Shown piece after piece: positions 32,713-43,252 of a stretch of 64,000 nt of DNA. The notes under the pieces were generated by a model, which worked only from the letters and a program-made list of their open reading frames with translations, was not told the origin of the DNA and searched no databases. Origin of the DNA: Limnomonas spitsbergensis (lineage: Eukaryota; Chlorophyta; Chlorophyceae; Chlamydomonadales). The stretch covers positions 3,162,001 to 3,226,000 of the forward strand of contig JAYJMM010000112.1 of the NCBI GenBank assembly GCA_037349105.1. The letters are read 5' to 3'. Both the position numbers and the translations under genes were made by a program. How positions within the stretch are numbered: the first letter of the stretch is position 1; each line of letters starts with the position of its first letter.

Positions 32713-33940
32713 ATCGTGGGGATCTTTGGCACCTTTCCCGGATTTCTTTTGGTGTCTTTTATTTTCTTGAACCCTTCGCTCTTTTTCTGGGTTGTTTTCT
32801 TTCGGGTGCGAACAACCATCGGCGTGTCAGTGCGATAACGCACGGTATGCAACATTTTTTTCTGCCACCGGCAGGTATCGAACTCGCGACCTCCGCTTGA
32901 CAGTATCGTCGATGCTAGGCTGTAAGCGACTGGCACCAGTACGGCATTAGTCACAGACGATTACGTCGGGTGGGTGGCGGGCGAGAGGTGTCATCGCCGC
33001 GCGGCCCAAAAGCTTTTCGAATTCATGTCGCCTACACCCGACGTTGGGTGCAATAGAATCGCATTGCTAATGCGCTGCTTTTGATCGAGGCCGCGCTTGC
33101 GGTAGAACACTTCGTGGCAACCCACCCCTGGCCTGTGCCTGCGGAGCGTCGTGAGCCTTTTTTTACAGTCTCCCATAAAGGAGATCCCTAAAAAATCGTG
33201 GGGATCTTTGCCACCTTCCCCGGGTTTCTTTTTGTGTCTTTTCTTTTTCTTGAACCCTTCGCGCTTTTTGCGGGTTGAACATCCATCGACGTGTCAGTGC
33301 AATAACGCACGATCTGTAATAATTATTTCTGCAACCAGCAGGTATCGAACTCGCGTCCTTCTCTTGATCAGTCTCGTCTGTGCGAGGCTGTAAGCGGCTG
33401 ACACCTATACGGCATTACTCACGGGCAGTTAGTTTGGTTAGGCGGCCGGTGAGCGACGTCATCGCCGCGCAGCGCATAATGTGCGATTACTTTTCGAATA
33501 CACATCGCCAACACCCGACGTTGAGAACAATATAACCACATTGCTAATGCGCTGCTTTCAATCGAGGGCGCACTTGCGGCGGAACACTGCGTTGCAACAA
33601 AGGCTGTGCATGCCGAGCGTCGCCACTCGTTTCGGTATGTCGCATGGGTGGTTGGCCGGCGAGAGATGTCATCGGCCCCCAATTCGCAGCGACTGCAATA
33701 ACTTTCCAAATTCATATCGCCTACACCCGACGTTGAGTGCATTAGAATCACATTGTCAATGCGCATCTTTTGATCGCCTGCCCGGTGCCTGCTGAGCGTC
33801 GTGCGCCGTCCAGGCCGGAATAGTAGGTTCTGTTGCGCGTGTTTTTTTTTTTTTTTTTTTTTTAGTCACTTTTTTTTTCTAGGCACACTTTTTTTACAGT
33901 CTCCCATGAAGGAGATCCCTAAAAAAAAAAAAAAAAAAAA
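32713..33940 (-). mobile_element. SINE-like units, about 2.5 tandem copies
   Basis: A unit of about 484 bp starts at 32713 (TCGTGGGGATCTTTGGCACC) and again at 33197; a third copy lacks its first 250 bp (33641-33940). On the minus strand each full unit contains GCGAGTTCGATACCTGC, which fits a Pol III B-box as in tRNA-derived SINEs. Units are bounded by A-runs at 32694-32712 and 33921-33940. The unit junction AGATCCC..GGGATCT is a foldback. No protein-coding capacity is credible. Confidence 0.6.
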
Positions 33941-34178
33941 TCTTAAACCCTTCCTAGACCGTTCCTGTACACTGTAGATTTGCTTTGCCTTCCCCTCTTA
34001 ATTAATGTTGTTTGGGGTTGAGGGATCCGTGAATTTACTGACTTTCGATTGTCGATGCCAGTTTCTAGTAGGAAATCAAGAGTTTTTGATGACAGGTTGC
34101 CATGAGGGCAGCATCAAAACAATTAGTTTCAAAATGCCTGATGGAAGGCACGTCAAATCTACGGTACCCCGCAAATTA

Positions 34179-35815
34179 TCAAAAAGACGATGTTTCGAAC
34201 TCACTGACTCGGCAGACTATATCCACGGGCTCCAAGAACGCCGCAGGCAGCGCGGAGATGGGAGAGAGCGCCGTTGTGAAGCTTGGCTGCCTGAAGCTGC
34301 TGCCCCCAGAGTCCGAGCGGGTAGGGCGAACATAGGCCCACGTGGCCCTGGGAACTGGCGTCACAACCACCACCCCATACTCCGGGGCCGACACCACCAG
34401 CTGCCCCAGCCGCCTCGAGGGGTCCTCCGTCATCGTCATGCCGCTGACAGTCATCCCCTTGGCCTTGGCCTCAGCCGACGTCCTGGCCGCGGCCACCACC
34501 GCCACCGCCGCCGCAGTGACGGCCGAGGCCGTCACCTCGATGCCGTCGGTCGCTGTGGGCAGGGGCTCCAAGATGTGGAACCGGCCTAGCTGGAGCGCCA
34601 CGTGCTTGCGCTTGGAAGGCGACGGAGGTGCGGAAGAGACCTTGGCCGCACGGCTCGTCGCGGCCAAAGGCACTGGGCAGGGCGGCGGCACCACCGGCCT
34701 TCCTACGAAAGGGGGAGCGGCCTGGCAGCCCAAGTGCGGCTGCTTTGCCGCATTCAGCCCCGCCGTGACCCCCGTGCCAGAATCTTGCAGCGACACGGCT
34801 CGCCGGCCGAGAAGCTTTGGAGGGTCCTTCCTCAGCGTCAAGCTCGCGGCGGCATCCGCACAGTGTGGAGCTGTGACACTCGTCGCCCCCGGCGCCGCCG
34901 CTGCCACCTTTCCAAACGAGGCGATCACGTTCTTGCGGCTAGCGGCCTTCTTGACCGGGAGGGCTCCTCGCTCCATGATGTGGAAGCGGCCGACCTGATG
35001 CACCTTGTGCTCCGGCAATGCAACCGGCGCTTCAACCTGGCTGTAGTCCAAAGACGCCCGCCGCAGCGTCACCTGACACTCTGACGAACTCCTCCTCACC
35101 GCCGTGCCGGCAGGCGCCACATGCGACACCTCCATTGCCCCCGCCACGACGGCGGCGGCCGCAGCCGCCGCGGGGCACGCCGTCGTCTTGCAGCTGCCGG
35201 ACTTGGTGGGGTCGGGTTCCCACACGCGGAAGCGGCCCAGCTGCAGCTCGACGTGGTCCGGCGTGGCGAGCATAAGCTCCGTCGAGCGACGTATGGATGA
35301 CACACGCACCACCTCGCGCTTAACCGCCACAACGGCGGCGGCAATCAACGGGGAGACCGGCGCTGCGCTGTCGCAGTCCAGCCCGGAAGCAGCGGCAGCC
35401 GCAGCGGCGGCGGCAACGGTTGCAGCCTCCTGCTCCTCCCTCGTACACTGCGCGACGAGCTCCTGCTGCCATGCTTCATCCTCTTGTTGCTGCCTCTGTT
35501 CCTGTTGCTGCCGCTCCTGCTGCTGTTGCTGCTGCTGCACCTGCTCTTGCTCCTGCTGCAGCTGTTGCAGCTGCAGGTGTTGCTGCTGCTGCTGCTGCTC
35601 CAGTTCCTGCACCTCCGCGTGGAGCTTGAGCAGCGTCAGCTGGGCGTCCTGCTGCTGGACGGTGCTCACCGGCAGGTTAAAGTTCCAGTCAGCAACTCCA
35701 CTCATATAGCTCTGTTGAGACATCTGCACGCGCTGTAGGTTCACCGGGGTGCACGTTGCAGCGGTGGCGCTGCCGGTCTTGATGTCAAACACGCGGTCAG
35801 GCAGTACGGGCAGGT
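34179..35815 (-). CDS. Kinase last exon: WNFNL motif, poly-Gln, GRFx[VI] repeats
   Basis: Acceptor GCTGCTGCAG before ACCTGCCCG; 544 residues to the stop at 34179. It begins [15 protein letters not shown], then VADWNFNLP, a Gln/Glu-rich coiled coil (35480-35630, CAG/CTG-rich DNA), then Ala/Val/Pro-rich sequence. LGRFRVWEP (about 35215-35245), VGRFHIMER (about 34974-35000) and LGRFHILEP (about 34565-34595) are spaced along it. RFx[VI] is the peptide that OSR1/SPAK C-terminal domains bind. An alternative donor at 34205 could replace the terminal residues. Confidence 0.8.
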
Positions 35816-38800
35816 CTGCAGCAGCAGTACAGCATCAGCGGGGGGGGCAGGTCAGGTAGTTTGAGTGAGTCTGAGAAAGCGGTACTCCCGCGGGAGCGGT
35901 AGGTCAGGCAGTACAGGCCACAGTATGAGGCACCAGGTAGCAGGAGTGGCAGGTCAGGCAGGATAGGTAGGTCTGCGACAGCGGAAGACTTCTTCGGGAT
36001 ATCTCTCCGGGGGGGGGGGGAGGGTAGGTCTGGGCCAGCAGGTGACAAGTAGAAAGGAAGGGGTGGATGAAGGTCCAAAAATGAACTGTTGACCGACGTG
36101 CGAGTCCAGCCCAAATGTATTGGCAGCAAAGCAAGGCAGATGCAGCAAGGAGAGACGAGGCTGTAAAACGAATGTCAGAGGAAGCGAATCCCATGGAGAC
36201 AAGATATGACAGTTCAAGGAGGTTTGAACGCTCCAGCGCCACAGGCCCTCAATCCGCATTGCGTACAGCAGAAACAGCACAGCTCACCCCTCCCCACCCC
36301 ATCCCACCCCACCCTCCCCATCCCTCCCCTCCCCTCCCCCACCCCACCCCGTCAACACACCCTTCAGCAAGTGCTTGGCCAGGTAGGCGCTGTTCTTGGC
36401 CTGCTTGAAAAAACGGTGGTTGGACAGTGCGCCTGCCCGGGGCCGCTGCGAAGAGTCCCTCTGCAGGCAGAGCGCGACGACCTCGCGCATGTGCCGCGAG
36501 AACACCCTGGGGCGTGCTGGCGCCATGCTGGGCTGCGCCAGGTGGAACGGGCTGTTGCCAGGCAGGTCTTCCTGGTGGTTGAGGAGGTGCGCCGTGGGGG
36601 GGTTCTGCAGCGGGAGAGGCAGCGGGGGGGGCAGGATGTGTGGGGGGGAGCAGGTGGAACGGGCTGTTGCCCGGGAGGTCCTCCTGGTGGTAGAGGAGGA
36701 GCGCCGTGGGGGGGGTCTGCGGCGAAAGAGGCAACGAGGGGGGGACAGAATGCCGGGGGGTGTCAGAAGAGGGTTCTGCAGCGGGAGAGGCAGCGGGGGG
36801 GGGGGCAGGATGCGGGGGGTGTCAGGAGAAGGGTTCAGGCAGTGGCCAGTATGCGTGGGCAAGATGCGAGGGGTCAGAGGAGGGGTTCAAGCAGGCGGAG
36901 GGCCAACAAGGGTAGGAGGAGAACCTTCGATGCTTGCGAGCAGCAGCCATCAAGACCCGCCTCTCCTATTTCTGAAGCTGCTCTCTGATTTCTGCAGCTG
37001 CCCCTCCCCATTGGGATGTGGACTGTGGGGCCTGCTTCCCAAAGCCCTGAACCCGAAACTCTAAAGCCCTGAACCCCCCAAAACCCTTAACCTGCTTCTC
37101 TTAACAGTGAACCTGGCTCCATGAACACCTGGTGCCTGCTACTTTTAAGGTACGCCCTCTTGCCCTGCAGCATTTGGAGTCTCACTCAGCTGTAAGGCAG
37201 GCCCTCAAAATCTCTAGCAACTCCCTCAGCTGCGCGGCGCGAGTCTCAACATCTCATTTACTTCCTCCAGCTGCCAGACGGGAGCCTCCCCTCCCCTCCC
37301 CTCCCCCTCCCCCCTTCACCTGCAGCGTCATCATGAGGACCTTTAGCGGTGGGTACTTGGCGAAGGGAGCGTGGCCATGCGCCAACTCGAGGAGCGTAAT
37401 GCCGAAACTCCTGGGGTGGAGCAAAGCATTCCAGACAGTCAGAGGAGGAAAGGGGTTCAGGTCGCCACGATGACCGCGCTTCAAGAGCGTTCGGCTAGGG
37501 TTCAGGGTTTAGGATTTTGGTTATTCTGAAGATAGTCATGGTTGAGGGTTTTGGTCATTCTGAAGATAGTCATGATTTAGGGTTCTGGTCATTCTTAAGA
37601 TAGTCAGGGTCTAGGGCTCTGGTCATTCTTTAGGTAGGCAGGAAAGGTACATTTTTTACCACTGGTTCTGGGGTGAAAGGAAACAGAGGCTGCAGACAAA
37701 AATACGTACCAGTAAGCTAGCACAGGGTTCACTGCACAACAAATACCGGTAGTCAAACACACAAATCAAGATCCGGATCACAGTCTATAGCTCGTACATC
37801 ACAATGCCACACTTCCTCACCAGATGTCTGCAGCAGAGTCGTAACCACTCTCCTGTGATCCGGGCAGCCACAGGGGGGAGGGGGGGGAGGAGGGGAGGAG
37901 GGGAGCAGAGGCAGACGTCAGGACGCAGGTACTAAGGAGGGGAAGAGACCCGGATAGGGAAGGTCCAGGGTTAAGTGCTTACAAGCAGCTACAGGGGGGA
38001 GGGGAGAGGAGAACAGCACAGGCAGACATCAGGACGCAGGCACTTAGGAGGGGCAGACACCCGAATAGGGGAGGCGCAGAGTTAAGGGCTTACAAGCAGC
38101 TACAGGGGGGAGGGGGGAGGAGAACAGCACAGGCTTCTTTAGGGTTATGGATTTTAGGTTTCAAACCCTAAACCCTGTGATTCGGGCAGCCATAGGGGGA
38201 GGGGGGGAGGGGGGGAGCACAGGCTTGTTTAGCTAGGAGATTTGAACCTCTATACCAGGACGCTAGAATTTAAAAGAATGAAGCCTTGAGCTCTAACAAG
38301 GCACCTCACATCAGCTCCCCCCCCTCTTCCATTTTGGAAGACCCCCCCCCTCCCCTGCTATTCTGGCACTCTCACAGCATCACTACGTCCTACTGCTGCA
38401 CCCATAGCAACGAATGCACGCAAGCATGACAATCAATGTTACAGGGTTTAAGGGATACAAGGGGTCAAGAACTTGAACCACAGAAGCAGGACGGACAAGC
38501 CACTTCCACACCTCCCTCCCTCTCCAAGGCTGTCCCCTCCCCACCCCGCCCTCAGCTCCACGCACAACTCCCGCACTGTCCCCATCCTGTCGTGCCACCG
38601 TTCTGCACCCCCGTCCCTATTCCCGTCCCCGTCCTACGTCACCCCACACCGTCCCTGCCCCCTGTCCCCGTTCCACCCCCATTTTGGCATCCTGCCAAGT
38701 AACCATTATTCTTCGCCACGTCCTACCCGTCCCCGTCCTCAACCCCTTCCTGCCCCGCCTCATCCTTGCCCTGGCAACCTACCATGCCACCATCATGCAC

Positions 38801-41800
38801 CACCCCGTCCCCATCCCCATCCTGCGCCTCCCTATCATCATCCTGGCATCCAGCCCATGCCACCATCATGCACCACCCCGTCCCCATCCCTGCTCAAGGA
38901 CTTCCGGAACCATCCTGCGCCGTCCTCTCACCATCCTACAACCCTGCCATGCCACCAGTCTGCACCACCCCATCCCCATCCCCATCCCCATCCCTGCTGC
39001 ATCGCATACCTGCTCAAGGACCTCCGGAACCATCCTGCGCCGTCCTCTCACCATCCTACAACCCTGCCATGCCACCAGTCTGCATCGGCCCATACCCATC
39101 CCCACCCCTGCTGCATCGCGTACCTGCTCAAGGACCTCCGGAGCCATCCAGCAAGGACTGCCCACCATTGAGGAGCGGGCGGTGAGAGCGCTGCCCCAGG
39201 AGTCCGCCCTCTGCATGGTCGCAGATATGCCCATGTCACCCAGCCGCACGTCACCATCCCCACCCACCAAGATGTTTCCAGCCTGAGGGGCAGGGCAGGG
39301 GGGGTCAGGGAAAGGGGGGGTCAGGGCAGGGGGGGTCAGGGCAGGGGGGGTCAACCATCCTGTCACCACGAGCCTCACAATATAATTTCAAATCTTGCAG
39401 ATGACACCGCGTATGGCCGGGCGCATGCATTCGCAAAGAAAGGAAGAAATCAGTCAGTTTGACCTGCATAGCATGGTCAAGCAGCTGTCATCTGTGTTTC
39501 ACCACCCATTCACACACACCTAGTCCATCCATTCACACACACCTGGTCCACTCATTCACACACACAACTGGTCCACTCCTACATCCAACTCTTTATCCCC
39601 CTACCCTTCACCCCCCCCCTTCACCCATCTAACCCATCATCCCCCCCTCCTTCACCCATCTAACCCTTCACCCCCCCCCTTCACCCCCCTCCCCCCTTCA
39701 CCTACCCCCCCTTCGACCCCCCCCCTTCACCCCCCCCCCCTTCACACACACCCCTTCACACACCCCCACCAACTTGCACCCACCTTGACATCTCTGTGGA
39801 TGGCCCCCTGCCGGTGAATATACTCCAGCGCCTGCAGCACCGCCAGCATCACCCTCCCTTCATCCCCACCCCTTTATCCCCCCCCCACTTCACCCACCCC
39901 ACCCCCGTCACCCACCCGCCAAGTTGCACCCACCTTCACATCCCTGTGGATGGCCCCCTGCCGGTGAATGTACTCCAGCGCCTGCAGCACCGCCAGCATC
40001 ACCCTCCCTTCATCCCCACCCCTTTATCCCCCCCCCACTTCACCCACCCCACCCCCATCACCCACCCGCCAAGTTGCACCCACCTTCACATCCCTGTGGA
40101 TGGCCCCCTGCCGGTGAATGTACTCCAGCGCCTGCAGCACCGCCAGCATCACCGTCGCGATGGCCGGCTCCTCGAGACCCCCCGGGTGGCCGTACTTCAT
40201 GATGTGGGCCACAGACCCACCCTGGCCAGGCACAAGAGTGTGACACACGATAAGGGTGGAGCCAATTTAATGCCAGGGAGGGGAAGGGGGGATTGAGGGT
40301 GGTCAGGAAGGAGCTTTTCACCGCTACCAGGTGGAACCAAAAACCGAGCTCTTGGGGCGCAAATCAGGTAGAAAGCAGATATAATGCAAGGGCGGGGAGG
40401 ATGGTCGGGGGTGAAATGGGGTGCAGGAGCAGGGGAGCAGGGTAAGGGGTGGAGGTGAGACCAACGCCAGGGACCTGGTCCTGGCGTGTGGCAAAGGCCA
40501 GGCGTCTCGAGATCTTCTTTTCTCACCTCCAGGATTAACTGGTACGGAAATATGGTGCGGCCAAACGGGGCTCGGTGTGGATACCAGTACAGCATGGTCA
40601 GAATGCAGATTAAGAAAAAGGCCGATACGATTTCATTATTACGGTGTGGTACTATTGGAGGGTACGATCAACAGTGCGGGATTTGGGCCCAATCGGTCAT
40701 CCTGGGTCACCCTGCTCACCGTCATGTATGGCATGACTAGGTACAGGTACTCCCCATCCACAAAGGAGCAATGGAGAGGAAGCAGGTGGGCGTGCCTGCG
40801 CATCAAGAGAAAAAGTGGGCAGCAGCAGGGGTCAGGGCAAAGCAGAAACAGGTCAGGCAGTTGGAAGCTATGGAGAGGAAGCAGGTGGGCGTGCCTGCGC
40901 ATCAAGAGAAAAAGTGGGCAGCAGCAGGGGTCAGGGCAAAGCAGAAACAGGTCAGGCAGTTAGAAGCTATGGAGAGGAAGCAGGTGGGCGTGCCTGCGCA
41001 TCAAGAGAAAAAGTGGGCAGCGGCAGGGGTCAGGGCAAAGCAGAAACAGGTCAGGCAGTTAGAAGCTATGGAGAGGAAGCAGGTGGGCGTGCCTGCGCAT
41101 CAAGAGAAAAAGTGGGCAGCGGCAGGGGTCAGGGCAAAGCAGAAACAGGTCAGGCAGTTAGAAGCTATGGAGAGGAAGCAGGTGGGCGTGCCTGCGCATC
41201 AAGAGAAAAAGTGGGCAGCGGCAGGGGTCAGGGCAAAGCAGAAACAGGTCAGGCAGTTAAAAAGCTATGGAGAGGAAGCAGGTGGGCGTACCTGCGCATC
41301 AAGAGAAAAAGTGGGCAGCAGCAGGGGTCAGGGCAAAGCAAAAACAGGTCAGGCAGCAGGAGCAATTTAGAGGAAGCATGTGCTCGTGCTTGCAGCGCAT
41401 CGGGAGATTAATTGGGCAGCAACAGAATCCTGAACAGAGGCAAAAACTGGTTAGGCAGCAGGAGCAATGTTGCGTAGGTGCCTCTTCAGGTCCCGGGGAA
41501 GGTCAAGGCGGTGATTCACCCGCTGAAACAGGATGCGCAAGCACTCGGTAGTTTCCCGCTGGAGGCTACGCGAACAGACGCATTGCATCTGCCCCAAGAC
41601 TGGACTGCACATGCCATTTCCCCCCTCCCCGAGTGACACCCACCCTGCTTCCTTTCCATAGCACCTGCTGCCTGACCTGATTTTGCTTTGCCCTGAACCC
41701 TGCTGCTGCCCGCTCATTCTCTCCATGCGCAGGTGCACCCGCCTGCTCCATAGCTTCGGGGCAACCTCGGAACCAGCAGGATGGGCCACAGCCCCAGGTA

Positions 41801-42794
41801 AGCCCCAATGACCTTTGACTTTGCTCTTCTTTGCCACGACAGCTGTTCAGCCACAACTTGGGGGCAACCTGAGCCAGCAGGATGGGTCACAACCCCAGGC
41901 AAGCCCCAATGTCCTTTGCCTTTGCTGTTCTTTGCCACGACAGCTGTTCAGCCACAACTTGGGGGCAACCTGAGCCAGCAGGATGGGTCACAACCCCAGG
42001 CAAGCCCCAATGTCCTTTGCCTTTGCTGTTCTTTGCCACGACAGCTGTTCAGCCACAACTTGGGGGCAACCTGAGCCAGCAGGATGGGTCACAACCCCAG
42101 GTAAGCCCCAATGTCCTTTACCTTAGCTGTTCTTTGCCACGACAGCTGTTCAGTCACAACTTGGGGGCAACCTGAGCCAGCAGGATGGGTCACAACCCCA
42201 GGCAAGCTCCAATGTCCTTTGCCTTCGCAGTTCTTTGCCTCCACAGCTGTTCAGCCACAACTCAGCTACCTCACTGCCTGATGACGGCATGGACTGCCAG
42301 TCATACGCCGGCCCAGCTTTTATCCCAATTGGACTTCCCACAAATGAGGGGCCGCCCATATCAAAGGCAGACCTGCAGCCTAAAAATAGCACACCGAGTT
42401 ACCCTCACCTCAGGCTCTCCATGAGGCCCTAAACCCTAAAACCTAAACCCAAAACCCTCACCTCAGGCTCGTCATAAGGCCTTAAACCCTTAACCCTAAA
42501 CCCTAAATCCTTAACCCAAAACCCTCACCTCTGGCTCGTCATGAGGCCCTAAACCCTTAACCCAAAACCCTCACCTCAGGCTCGCCATGAGGCCCTAAAC
42601 CCTGAACCCTTAACCCTAAACCCTCACCTCAGGCTCGCCATGAGGCCCTAATCCCTTGACCCATAGCCCAAAACCCTCACCTGAGGCTCGCCATGAGACA
42701 CGCCTCTCCGGTGAGACCATCCAGCTCAACTGAGAGGCAGTTGAGGCTGCAACGCTTGATCGCCACCACCTCCTTCAAAGGCAGGCACTTAGAC
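34179..42794 (-). CDS. STE20-type protein kinase, SPAK/OSR1/BLUS1-like (partial 5')
   Basis: Ser/Thr kinase. Exons in gene order are 42681-42794, 40720-40795, 40084-40221, 39124-39282, 37821-37852, 37320-37410, 36361-36571 and 34179-35815; phases join exactly and give about 818 residues. Motifs in order: VAIK lysine, hinge LVMPYMTGGS, HRDVK catalytic loop, GDMG in place of [13 protein letters not shown] activation segment, [38 protein letters not shown] and the plant-type VADWNFNL. The C-terminus is a long Gln-rich coiled coil plus low-complexity sequence with three GRFx[VI] motifs. The Gly-rich loop exon is not found and should lie above 42.8 kb. Relatives act in ion-transport and blue-light signalling; the role here is inference. 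Nearly every intron holds copies of its own splice junction. Confidence 0.88.
36361..36571 (-). CDS. Kinase exon: C-lobe end
   Basis: Acceptor ACCACCAG, donor AAGG|GTGTGT. Enters phase 0, leaves phase 1. Encodes [20 protein letters not shown] and [20 protein letters not shown]; the Arg of the RP motif that closes the kinase fold is present. Confidence 0.88.
36572..36900 (-). repeat. Echo of the 36571 acceptor edge and G-rich repeats
   Basis: At about 36648-36710 the exon start and upstream intron (plus strand GGTGGAACGGGCTGTTGCC..AGGTC.TCCTGGTGGT) are repeated with few changes. Smaller units GGTTCTGCAGCGGGAGAGGC recur at about 36600, 36715 and 36770. Confidence 0.75.
37320..37410 (-). CDS. 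Kinase exon: [20 protein letters not shown]
   Basis: Acceptor CCACCCCAG, donor CTGCAG|GTGAAG. Enters phase 2, leaves phase 0. Encodes subdomain IX and following helix, ending [10 protein letters not shown]. Confidence 0.9.
37821..37852 (-). CDS. Kinase micro-exon: [11 protein letters not shown]
   Basis: Only 32 bp between acceptor GGATCACAG and donor CATCTG|GTGAGG. It supplies the invariant Asp of subdomain IX and restores phase between 39124 and 37410. Confidence 0.82.
37853..38220. repeat. G-rich tandem repeats carrying the 37852 acceptor context
   Basis: Units with GGGCAGCCACAGGGGGGAGG recur at about 37862, 37985, 38098 and 38186; the last keeps CCCTGTGATTCGGGCAGCC, the sequence just upstream of the real acceptor. 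Telomere-like AAACCCTAAACCCTG lies at about 38163. Confidence 0.7.
38880..39123 (-). repeat. Two echo copies of the 39124 donor junction
   Basis: Plus-strand copies at about 38888-38960 and 38996-39085 (TACCTGCTCAAGGACCTCCG then GAACCATCCTGCGCC) repeat the exon end VPEVLEQ and its GTA donor; period about 114 bp. Confidence 0.8.
39124..39282 (-). CDS. Kinase exon: magnesium loop and activation segment
   Basis: Acceptor GCCCCTCAG, donor GAGCAG|GTACGC. The 159 bp are phase 0 at both ends. Encodes [20 protein letters not shown] and [15 protein letters not shown]. The Asn of the catalytic loop and the APE are conserved; Phe of DFG is Met. Confidence 0.9.
39590..39780. repeat. C-rich CCTTCACCCCCCC low-complexity tract
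   Basis: Irregular runs of CCCCCCTTCACC in the intron between the catalytic-loop and magnesium-loop exons. Confidence 0.85.
39781..40221 (-). repeat. 150-bp tandem triplication of the catalytic-loop exon end
   Basis: Copies begin at 39781, 39931 and 40081, exactly 150 bp apart. Each carries, on the minus strand, the coding end [18 protein letters not shown] and its donor AAG|GTGGGT; the outermost copy has a few substitutions. The true exon (40084-40221) is the only one with the upstream half and acceptor. Confidence 0.9.
40084..40221 (-). CDS. Kinase exon: GGS hinge to HRDVK
   Basis: Acceptor CCTGGCCAG, donor GTGAAG|GTGGGT. The 138 bp are phase 0 at both ends. Encodes [20 protein letters not shown] through [12 protein letters not shown], with the catalytic Asp. 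Confidence 0.92.
40720..40795 (-). CDS. Kinase exon: hinge beta strands
   Basis: Acceptor GATGCGCAG, donor ATGACG|GTGAGC. Enters phase 2, leaves phase 0. Encodes [20 protein letters not shown] and MPYMT. Confidence 0.85.
40771..41370 (-). repeat. 99-bp tandem array built on the 40795 acceptor edge
   Basis: Copies of ATGGAGAGGAAGCAGGTGGG start at 40771, 40870, 40969, 41068, 41167 and 41267. On the minus strand every copy has the decoy acceptor TTGATGCGCAG and the codons for HAHLLPL before diverging from the real exon. Six acceptors are therefore lined up ahead of the true one. Confidence 0.92.
41800..42250. repeat. 101-bp tandem array
   Basis: About four copies with GGATGGGTCACAACCCCAGG, AAGCCCCAATGTCCTTTGCC and GCCACGACAGCTGTTCAGCC. 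Intronic; no exon copy recognised in it. Confidence 0.9.
42400..42680 (-). repeat. Five echo copies of the 42681 donor with telomere-like spacers
   Basis: Plus-strand CACCTCAGGCTCGCCATGAG recurs at about 42408, 42462, 42528, 42570 and 42626, separated by GCCCTAAACCCTTAACCC. Minus strand: the codons LMASLR plus donor GTGAGGGTTT, then TTAGGG-type repeats. Confidence 0.88.
42681..42794 (-). CDS. Kinase exon: VAIK lysine and helix C
   Basis: Acceptor CCCCTCAG, donor CCTCAG|GTGAGG. Enters phase 2, leaves phase 2. Encodes [20 protein letters not shown] and [11 protein letters not shown], with the ATP-binding Lys and helix-C Glu. Confidence 0.9.
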
Positions 42795-42829
42795 CTGAGG
42801 GGGGGGTGATGGCGTGCTTCAGTTACACT

Positions 42830-43252
42830 TCAGCTACACTTCAGCTACACTTCAGCTGCATCATCGCCACCACCTCCCTCAAAGGCGGGCACTTGGACCT
42901 GGTGAGGAAGGAGGGATGTGTTTATGTGCTTCAGCTACACTTCAGCTACACTTCAGCTGCATCATCGCCACCACCTCCCTCAAAGGCGGACACTTGGACC
43001 TGGTGAGGGAGGAGGGTTGTGTTTATGTGCTTCAGCTACACTTCAGCTGCATCATCGCCACCACCTCCTTCAAAGGCAGGCACTTGGAGAGGAAGGAGGG
43101 TTATGTTGTTGTGTTGGGTATGTGTCAACTGGATGCTTTGGACGGAAGCTGGCCAGATGAGGACCAGATCATCAGTATATTTTGGGGGGGTGCTTCAGCT
43201 ACACTTTAGCTGCATCATCGCTACATATTCCTTCAGAGACAGGCACTTGGAC
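42830..43252 (-). repeat. Four echo copies of the 42794 exon start
   Basis: Plus-strand CATCATCGCCACCACCTCCC then TCAAAGGCGGGCACTTGGAC recurs at about 42860, 42962, 43047 and 43213, each beside CTTCAGCTACACTTCAGCTG. On the minus strand they encode KCPPLREVVAM-like peptides, copies of the VAIK exon start. Confidence 0.85.

Noticed and set aside
34342..35738. Ala/Thr-rich and Leu/Cys-rich plus-strand frames opposite the kinase last exon
   Set aside because: They are antisense shadows of the GC-rich, Gln-rich kinase exon, whose phase and motifs on the minus strand are convincing.
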